From contig NW_017804009.1 of assembly GCF_001625305.1 (NCBI RefSeq), positions 2,542,546-2,606,545 of the forward strand: a stretch of DNA of 64,000 nucleotides, in the 5' to 3' direction. Positions 56,331 to 64,000 of this stretch are shown in pieces. The notes below the pieces were generated by a model. That model saw only the letters and a program-made list of their open reading frames with translations, did not search any database and had not been told where the DNA came from. Positions within the stretch are counted from its first letter, which is position 1. Every line of letters begins with the position of its first letter. This DNA is from Branchiostoma belcheri. Its lineage: Eukaryota > Chordata > Leptocardii > Amphioxiformes > Branchiostomatidae. The position numbers were made by a program, and so were the translations under genes.

Positions 56331-56549
56331 TAGATGACCGGGAAGTCGATTCAGAACCCCACGGCGTTCCCCTCGCATTGCACCGTCTGCTTTCCCTCAA
56401 GAGGTTACCGCTACAGTCGCTCCGTCCGCAACTGATCACAATCTGTAGATACAGATGAAAGGGACATTAAGGTCTTGCGCTGCTGTATTACAGCCTCTAA
56501 GTAAATTTGGTCTGTGCCAAAGATAAGACGTGCAGAATTATCAATATTA

Positions 56550-56960
56550 GGCCACACCAAGTCATTTTTATGGATGACGTCTTCTGGAGAGACCCTAAAT
56601 CTAACCCTAGAGCGAGAAAAAAAAGAAGGGCAAAAAAAAGATGCCTAGATTTGAAATATACGAAGGGATGACAAATGTTAGACATAAATTGAATGAGAGA
56701 ACACAGACTGACAACCAACAAATCTTTTTTTTTTCGTCATAAAAACTGCAATAAGATCAATGGATCAGCAGTTGTTGTTCTCTCCTGTTTCTTGTGCCCA
56801 TATTTCGCGTTACGGGTTTTACGTTAATCTTGCGATTTGCGGCACTCTCGTGACTCTTTGGTCATAGTTACAGGAAGCGGAATTTCGTAGTTTTTTTCGG
56901 TGAACAGGACAATATCAATGCGCGCGCGGACGTCATCCATTAAAATTACTTGTTGTGGCC
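56550..56960. mobile_element. Harbinger-type MITE (GGCCACA family)
   Basis: GGCCACACCAAGTCATTTTT left, AAAATTACTTGTTGTGGCC right, TTA duplicated (56547-56549, 56961-56963). 411 bp. Confidence 0.8.
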
Positions 56961-57262
56961 TTAGGAAACGGATGTGGAGTGGGTTAAGATTAGGGTAGAG
57001 TGGGGCGAACTAATCTTGCTTATCTTATACAGTCCCAACCGTGGCGTATTTGACATCATTGTCTCGTCAAAATTTTAGCCATACACTTGGTCACATCGTT
57101 CTTTACGGGGATAGCTCATTGTTTGGATCGTTATCATGGGGATAGATTTATGTTATGGCTTAACCTAAAAGCGACATTTGTATCAAAGATTCGATCTATG
57201 ACCCTACAATAGTATGTCACTTGGTGTGGGCGGGGCTAACTCTGAACCTTCTAACTATGTCA

Positions 57263-57780
57263 GGCCATGTTGATTTGATTATATGGATGACATCCGCAGG
57301 TGCATGGATTTTTTATCCATTTCCAAAAAAAATCGTGCAAAGCAGCTGCAAAATGAGCAAATGTATGCCGAGATATCGGAAAACAATACTAATGTCGTAG
57401 AATGCCAAAATCAATGCCAAAGTGAAGAAAATGAAGAGTCAATCATTAGACATACTTTGGTTTTCACTGTAAATCGTACAAAGCAGTTGCGAAATGAGAA
57501 AACATATGATGTAAATTGCAAAGTAAATATTGGAAAACGATACTAATGTCGTAGAATGCCAAAATCAATTCCAAAATGAAAAGAGGAAAATGTGAAGAAA
57601 ATGAAGAGTCTATTACTAGTATCCACACTCTGTGTGTTTAGTCATTTGTTTAACCTTCATGGCCACGTAGATTTCATAATGAATGCACCTTTTTGCCAAA
57701 CTTTTTTTAATTCGCACGCTCGCATCAGTTTTGGGGTTCGAAGAGGATGTCATCCATATAATCCAATCATCAACATGGCC
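57263..57780. mobile_element. Harbinger-type MITE with internal duplication
   Basis: GGCCATGTTGATTTGATTA left, CATCAACATGGCC right; flanks TCA and TTA, so the duplication has decayed. About 130 bp of interior (AATGCCAAAATCAATGCCAA, AAAATGAAGAGTC) appears twice, at about 57330-57440 and 57470-57610. Confidence 0.75.
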
Positions 57781-57958
57781 TTACCACGAAGCTGCAACCA
57801 GAACATTATACAAAATAAACCTAATGCTATCCTTTATGGCACTGGATACTCGTATCTAAGCCTATCTGTAGGAGATGTGTGTAACGGCGTTACATGTTCC
57901 AATTTGGACCTTGACCTTCCTCAAGACCAAAAGCTGGGGCCATCTCCAATACTACTTA

Positions 57959-58337
57959 GGCCACAGCAAGTAAATTTTATTGATGACATCCTCTGCAGAT
58001 TCCAAATCTAATGCGAGCGGGCAAAAACAAGGTTCCTACAATTTAAACTTTTGACTCAATCATTGTACAACTGGTTTTGATTCAGTAGGAACATCACACA
58101 TACACAGTCACCATCACATAAAACTGCATCAAAGTAAGAAACAAAACATTAAATCAGAGCCTTTTCTTCTCTTCATAGTTATCTACCAACCACATTCCGG
58201 CATGGCAACAGACATCTTTGCCCATTTTCGGAATCTTGAACACTGTCAGAAGGCAACAAAATTTCTTTTTTTTTTCAAAATCAGGTGAAAAGTAATTTGC
58301 GCGCTGATGTTATCCATAAAAATTACTTGTTGTGGCC
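57959..58337. mobile_element. Harbinger-type MITE (GGCCACAGCAAG family)
   Basis: GGCCACAGCAAGTAAATTTT left, AAAATTACTTGTTGTGGCC right, TTA duplicated (57956-57958, 58338-58340). The interior is inverted relative to the copy at 34334. Confidence 0.8.
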
Positions 58338-58790
58338 TTATCGATGGTTCTTCCCATGCACACAGACCGACGTCCCATCCTAGTACGTTTGTTCGCTAAT
58401 CAGTCTGTTTCCTCCTTACAATTCTCTACACGAATTCCGTGTACAAAACCGCTGGAGGTCTGACTGAAGTCACACGAGGACGAAGTCAATACATTAGAGC
58501 TAAGCGTCAATGTTCCCCAAGGCAGCGTTAACTAAGTTATCCTCACTCCTCCTGCCACCCGGGCTTGGGTATAGTTCTTTGTGCATTGCTTGTTGTGATG
58601 TGCTAATGTCACGGAAATGAAAAAAATTATCACTAGGTAGGTTTAAACAATGTTTTTCAACAAAAATTGATTGGAATGTGATTGTAATTTACTCCAAGTT
58701 TTCAACATATTTGTGTGATTATCTCACACTTTAATATGGCATTAGTTTTGCTAGTGTAACGGAAATGAAAAGAAACCTACAATGGGTTGC

Positions 58791-58990
58791 ACAAAGTTGC
58801 CCATGGCATTTTCCTGGAACGTAATGGGTGCACTGGTATAATTGAGTAAGGACGATGAGTGCGATAACCATTAGTTTGTTTGTTTATTATATTCAAACAA
58901 ACAAACTAATGGTTAACGCACTCATCGTCCTTACTCAATTACACCAGTGCACCCATTGCGTTCCAGGAAAATGCCATGGGCAACTTTGTT
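58791..58990. repeat. Long hairpin, ~95-bp arms
   Basis: Arms 58791-58884 and 58895-58990 are near-perfect complements (for example CCATGGCATTTTCCTGGAAC versus GTTCCAGGAAAATGCCATGG), with a loop of about 10 nt (TATTATATTC). The right arm is also the first unit of the tandem array that follows. Confidence 0.9.
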
Positions 58991-59650
58991 GAGCCAAAGC
59001 GACCCCCAATACTTCCTCCGTTGACCGCTTATGCTTTGAGTTTGAATGAAAAAAAGAATTGTTCAAACAAACAAACTAATGGTTATCGCGCTCTTCGTCC
59101 GTTCTCAATAATACCAGTGCAACCGTTGCGTTCCAGGAAAATGCCATGGACAACTTTGTTGAGCCAAACCGACCCAAAAACCTTCCTCCGTTGACCTCTT
59201 ATGCTTTGCGTTTTCATGTATAAAGAATGTTTCAAACTAACAAACTCAACTAATAGCTATTGCACTCTTCGTCCTTTCTGAATTATACCCGCGCACCCGT
59301 TGCGTTCCAGGAAAATGCCATGGACAACTTTGTTGAGCCAAAGCGACCCCCAAAACTTTCTCCGATGACCTCTTATGCTTTGAGTTTTCCTGAATAAAGA
59401 ATGGTTCAAACAAACAAATGGTTATCGCGCTCTTCGTTCTTTCTCAATTACACCAGTGCACCCGTTGCGTTCCAGGAAAATGCCATGGACAACTTTGTTG
59501 AGCCAAAGCGACCCCAAAAACTTTCTCCGTTGACCTCTAATGCCATTTAAACTTTTCTGAATAAAAATGGTTCAAACTAATAGCTGTAGCACTCTTCGTC
59601 CTTTCTGAATTATACCAGTGCACCCGTTGCGTTCCAGGAAAATGCTATGG
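58895..59650. repeat. ~168-bp tandem array, five units
   Basis: TTCCAGGAAAATGCCATGG-type block recurs at 58961, 59131, 59305, 59470 and 59632 (steps 170, 174, 165, 162). Other conserved parts: TTGTTGAGCCAAAGCGACCC, CTTATGCTTTGAGTTT, CAAACAAACTAATGGTTA. Confidence 0.9.
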
Positions 59651-60262
59651 TCATGACGAATGCGGTATCATGAGGCGTACTATTCCCAATAACTGCAATC
59701 AAGAGCTCTGCTTGAAAATCCCTGCGAAATTGTAGCGTCAATCCGTCATGTTTTCAGTTGACATATAAATTGCAGGATGCTGCTATAAGGTTTGAGTGTC
59801 TCCATTGCGCCAGAAACGTCGGGGGGAAATAGCTGTCCGACTAAACCCTTCATTTTCTCTGAATGCTGCCTGCCTGGTGGTTTTGATTCAGTGCTCTTAC
59901 AATGTGTAGAATTAGTGTGGCAGAACAATGCACTGTTATAGCTGATGATGAGACGTAGGGGAGAAACATGACTACATGTAGTGGTGGAAAGGTAATCAAT
60001 ACTAGCTTGTATGCCAAACCAAAAGTACTTTGTGCCATAGATATGTATATTTGTAATTCCTAATTTTTTCCTTGGACTGTTATGTTCACTGTTTTCACTG
60101 TCACTTCTGTACCGAAAACTTGTCATTACAGTTAACATATAATTCCTGGACATTCCTTTTCCTGCACCTGTCGCCACCGTGAATATATAGTTCCGTGAAC
60201 ATGTCTTTTTTTCTCAGACCGTGAACTTTTGCTACCGTGAACATAAAGTGACTTAGTATATC

Positions 60263-60410
60263 AGGCCATGTTGATTTGATGATATGGATGACATAGGCGC
60301 GCGCATGAATTTTCATCCGTTTCCAAAAAATAAGTTTTCGAATATGATGTAAATCGTAAAAGCAGCTGCAAAATCTGCAAATGTTTGCCGTATATTGCAA
60401 CAAAAAAATA
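60263..60410. mobile_element. MITE left fragment
   Basis: GGCCATGTTGATTTGATGATA and following GACAT..GCGCGCGCATGAATTTTC as in the GGCCATGTTGATTTG family; the right half is missing. Confidence 0.6.
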
Positions 60411-60952
60411 TTGGAAAATTGGTAATGACATACAATTACATGGTCAATGAGACAAATCCAAAAACAAAGATCCAGTACAATACATTTACAACATATTTAT
60501 TTCATGGAGGTATGAGATCTCCGAATTCTTGTTTCAAAAGAGTCAAGTCGAGACATGAATGTTGAACTTTTAAAAAATCAACTACAATATCCCCGCCATT
60601 TTATACATCATTGATAGGTGTATATAAAGACATAATATTTTTACGTCCTAAATCTAATATTGGCATGCTTGAATGATCTAATGTTACCACCTTCCCCGAC
60701 GTACACAGCTTAATTGTGCCGCTTAAGTGAACACCTAAGTAATATACACAGCACACGTTACAGTGATGTAGCTCACTGAGTTAGAAGCAATGTTTCACAC
60801 CATTCAGCCGTAATATTCTATATCTAGCTGCCACAATATATCAACTGAAGTCATGTCCATACACTTAGGTTGATATAAGATGAGCTCAAGCATCCCAGAG
60901 ATAAAATGCGAGCCTTCAGATAGTTTTCCTGATACCATATTAGGCCATGTTG

Positions 60953-61916
60953 GTTTGATTATATGGATACCATCCTCGCGTGCATGAATTTTCGTCCATT
61001 TCCAAAAAAAAAGTTTTTGACCGCACTGTAAATCGTACAAAGCAGCTGCAAATTGAGCAAATATGTGCCATAAATTGCAACAAGACTGGCAATGAAAACA
61101 AGCATACATTGCCATAGCGACGGTGGTTGCTGTTAGGGTTAATGTTTGCATGGCACTGCCATCATTTCATGATTTTGAGGAAGACTTGTTTCTGTTAAGT
61201 CTAGATAGATACAGTGTATTCCTCCCCTGAGTGTATAGCGAACGTGCCCCAGGGTCACAGAAAGTAGGGCCATCCGGGGCAGAGAGGTCTTCTCAAGGGT
61301 TTCCAGGAATGTGGGCATAGATGCGGGTCAGAGACATGCCTGTGGACACTCCGCATGCCTGTGGACAAAATGCCTGTACCATTCCTAGAATTCTTTCAAA
61401 CTGCACACAATACTGTACCATTAGGCTCCTCCCTGAGACGTCGCCAAAAACCAAAAGAATGGAAAACGATACTAATGTCGCAGAATGCCAAAATCAATTC
61501 CAAAAGGAAAATAAGAAAATGTGAAGAAATGAAAATGAAGAGTCTAATATTATTCGCCATACCATACTCGTGTGTTTAGTCATTCGTTCAACCTTCAGGA
61601 CCACGTAGATAGATTCAACAATGAAGGCAACTTTTTTGGTATATGTTTAAAGTTAAAACACAAAGAAATTTTCTCATCTAGACCTTTAGACCAGTCACTC
61701 TGGTCTTCCTCAGTAGACTGACCGAGTGTCACGTGGCTTCTTTGAAGTGTGACGTCAGCACTTGGTCAAAGGTATCTATAGCTAGTAGACGATGTCGGCC
61801 CCCGTCGCGGTTGAGTGAAGGGTGAGGTGCTCTGATGCTGTACTTTTTTTATTCGCACGCTCCCATCAGTTTTTGGGGTTCCCATAGGATGACATCCATG
61901 TAATCACAACGTGGCC
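60953..61916. mobile_element. Composite Harbinger-type MITE with nested Penelope tail
   Basis: Left GGCCATGTTGGTTTGATTA (TTA before it), right TAATCACAACGTGGCC (TTG after it). Unrelated sequence lies at about 61090-61440. A Penelope-tail segment on the - strand (61680-61815: CCTCAGTAGACTGACC, GATGTCGGCCCCCGTCGCGG) is nested before the right end. Confidence 0.65.
61682..61720 (-). ncRNA. Hammerhead-like core in nested Penelope tail
   Basis: On the - strand CTGAGGA (61713-61707), stem GACCAG/CTGGTC (perfect), then TAAA in place of GAAA, so the catalytic purines are altered. Probably dead. Confidence 0.25.
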
Positions 61917-62064
61917 TTGTATCTCTCCGTTCTTTTATGAGTGTGAACACGTCCATGTTGATAGTTGTCCAGTGACCGTGGGTGATAGATGAATGGATGA
62001 AGAGATTACAGCTGAAAGACTTAACCTTCGCGGAAGTGAGTTCTTGTTATCGTTCTCCCCAGAG

Positions 62065-63440
62065 AGGGTATTAGCGATTCCCCCGATTCTCTGCAGTCTG
62101 ATTTAGTACTTTTACCGGAAGGTTGATCCTCCGTGTACTCTACGTAATGGGATTGTTCGTCTTTCATCTGGTAACTTCAGCTTTAGAAGGGATGGTGTAC
62201 AGAAAGTGCGAAATGGAACGAAATGGAACGAAAGGAAACAAAACACGTATTAGCGATCCCCCCGATTCTCTGCAGTGTGATTGAGTACTTTTATAATTAC
62301 CGGACGGTTGATCCTCCGTGTACTCTACGTAATGGGATTGTTCGTCTTTCATCTGGTAACTTCAGCTTGAGAAGGAATGCTATACAGAAGGTGCGAAATG
62401 CAACGAAATGGTACAAAGGAAAAGAAAATACATGTATTAGCGAACCCCCAGTTTCTCTGCCGTCTGATTTAGTACTTTAACCGGAAGGTTGATCCTCCGT
62501 GTACTCTACGTAATGGGATTGTTCGTCTTTCATCTGGTAACTTCAGCTTGAGAAGGAATGCTATACAGAAAGTGCGAAATGGTAAGAAATGGAACGAAAG
62601 AAAACAAAATATATGTATTAGCTTTCCTTAGTACTTTTACCGGAAGGTCGATCCTCCGTGTACTCTACGTAATGGGATTGTTCGTCTTTCATCTAGTAAC
62701 TGCAGCTTGGGAAGGAATGCTATACAGAAAGTGCGAAATGGTAAGAAATGGAAGGAAAGAAAACAAAATATATGTATTAGCTTTCCTTAGTACTTTTACC
62801 GGAAGGTTGATCCTCCGTGTACTCTACGTAATGGGATTGTTCGTCTTTCATCTGACAACTTCAGCTTGAGAAGGGAAGCTGAACAGAAAGTGCGAAATGG
62901 TAAGAAATTGAACGAAAGAAAACAAAATATATGTATTAGCTTTCCTTAGTACTTTTACCGGAAGGTCGATCCTCCGTGTACTCTACGTAATGGGATTGTT
63001 CGTCTTTCATCTAGTAACTTCAGCTTGAGAAGGAATGCTGAACAGAAAGTGCGAAATTGTAAGAAATGGAACGAAGGGAAACAAAATATATGTATTAGCG
63101 TTCCCCCGATTCTCTGCAGTCTGATTGAGTACTTTTATAATTACCGGAAGGTTGATCCTCCGTGTACTCTACGTAATGGGATTGTTTATCTTTCATCTGA
63201 CAACTTCAGCTTGAGAAGGGAAGCTGAACAGAAAGTGCGAAATGGTAAGAAATGGAACGAAAGAAAACAAAATATATGTATTAGCTTTCCTTAGTACTTT
63301 TACCGGAAGGTTGATCCTCCTTGTACTCTACGTAATGGGATTGTTCGTCTTTCATCTGGTGATGCTGTACAGAAAGTGAGAAATGAAACGAAAGAAAACA
63401 AAATAAGCAGATATCTGTGTACTCTACGTAATGGAATTAT
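62065..63440. repeat. 160-188-bp minisatellite, about eight units
   Basis: GTTGATCCTCCGTGTACTC-type block (also GTCGATCC) recurs near 62124, 62306, 62487, 62647, 62805, 62963, 63151 and 63309. Long units contain CGATTCTCTGCAGTCTGATT, short ones lack it. Unit end: ACAGAAAGTGCGAAATGG. Frames through it are not genes. Confidence 0.9.
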
Positions 63441-63540
63441 TCTTCAAAGTTTCAACTGGTAACTTCAGCTTGGAAATGATGAGAAGAGACGCTGTACAGA
63501 AAGTGTGAAATGTAACCAATTTGAACGAAATTATATTTTT

Positions 63541-63840
63541 TTGTTTCGTTCGATTTTATACATTTCGCACTTTCTGAGGTCCCAGACGGGATGTAGAGAA
63601 AATCTATTCTACAACCGTTAGCAGCTGTGGTGAAATTGTTTGCTCTCTGGGTAGCATACAAAAACGTCTTTTAAAAAGGAACTGCTGTCATGTGAACTTG
63701 ATTCATTTCGAAAAGTGGTTTACTCGTCTACGATGCGTCTTTTCAACAGAATGAAGTTTAAAGCAGGGACTCAAGAGCTTTATGAAAACCTATTTCTGGT
63801 CTGGCCGTAATAAAATCTCTCTAAAGGCATGTGCAACGTT
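63541..63840. other. No gene recognised
   Basis: Spacer between the minisatellite and a Penelope-like remnant. An inverse CATTTCGCACTTTCTG (63561-63576) faces the last minisatellite unit (CAGAAAGTGTGAAATG, 63497), forming a loose inverted repeat. Confidence 0.4.
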
Positions 63841-63960
63841 ACAAGACAAATATGTATGCAACAGCGTTACGGACTGCAAAGAAGCTATTTACATGAGGGC
63901 CCATCACCCTTCACTCAACCGCGACGGGGGCCGACATCGTCTACCAATATTGTGGATTGT
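63840..63960 (+). mobile_element. Penelope-like GIY-YIG C-terminal remnant
   Basis: Frame CKEAIYMRAHHPSLNRDGGR at about 63876-63935 followed by HRLPIL. This is the clearest example in the window of the Penelope-type GIY-YIG nuclease C-terminus. Runs towards the window edge; 5' part missing. Confidence 0.7.
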
Positions 63961-64000
63961 TCATTCCTTGACAAAGACTGAAATTAAAATTTGGGTGAGT

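Noticed and set aside
62223..63294. Repeated open frames (PPCTLRNGIV-type) through the minisatellite
   Set aside because: They follow the tandem unit and shift with unit length; no start context, no domain, frames differ between units.

Overview
The window looks like assembled genomic DNA of an invertebrate chordate, most probably an amphioxus (Branchiostoma). Three things suggest this: an eight-exon group II metabotropic glutamate receptor gene spread over about 33 kb, a very dense load of miniature inverted-repeat elements, tRNA-derived SINEs and non-LTR or Penelope-like retroelement tails, and small introns with GT..AG borders in other genes. The species call is inference. The sequence carries one 20-N gap (11486-11505).

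Left part, 1-7 kb: an intron-containing gene (+ strand, 1557-6179) for a protein-primed-type family B DNA polymerase of the Maverick/Polinton-like kind. It has N-terminal C2H2 fingers, an OTU-like segment, 3'-5' exonuclease motifs, palm motifs A, B and C, and a Vsr-like endonuclease module lying between motifs A and B. No integrase, ATPase, protease or capsid gene is seen beside it, and a 5'-truncated LINE abuts it downstream.

Middle-left, 8-19 kb: two adjacent tandem arrays. The first has five units of about 1.4 kb, each with an intact 90-aa RING-type zinc-binding ORF on the - strand; unit 2 is split by an L1-like element whose remainder probably lies in the assembly gap. The second has about 2.7 units of 1.1 kb, each made of a Harbinger-type MITE plus a cassette with paired CCAAT boxes.

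Right part, 22.4-55.2 kb (- strand): the receptor gene. The eight coding exons join in phase to a 1018-codon reading frame (signal peptide, Venus-flytrap glutamate-binding domain, cysteine-rich domain, 7TM, unusually long charged C-tail). Its introns are filled with repeats: MITEs with GGCC termini and TTA/TAA duplications, a 3.4 kb CACTG-ended element nested inside one of those MITEs, Penelope-like 3' ends carrying NRDGGRH-type GIY-YIG C-termini next to hammerhead-ribozyme-like motifs, several tRNA-SINEs, LINE tails and local tandem repeats.

Far right, 55.2-64 kb: the 5' flank of the receptor with a degenerate ~115 bp repeat array, further MITEs, a ~95 bp-arm hairpin leading into a ~168 bp tandem array, and a ~160-188 bp minisatellite before another Penelope-like C-terminus at the window edge.

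The most unusual items are the polymerase with an embedded Vsr-like endonuclease, the hammerhead-like motifs in the Penelope-type tails and in a ~450 bp tandem array, the clean nested CACTG element, and the five-copy RING array.
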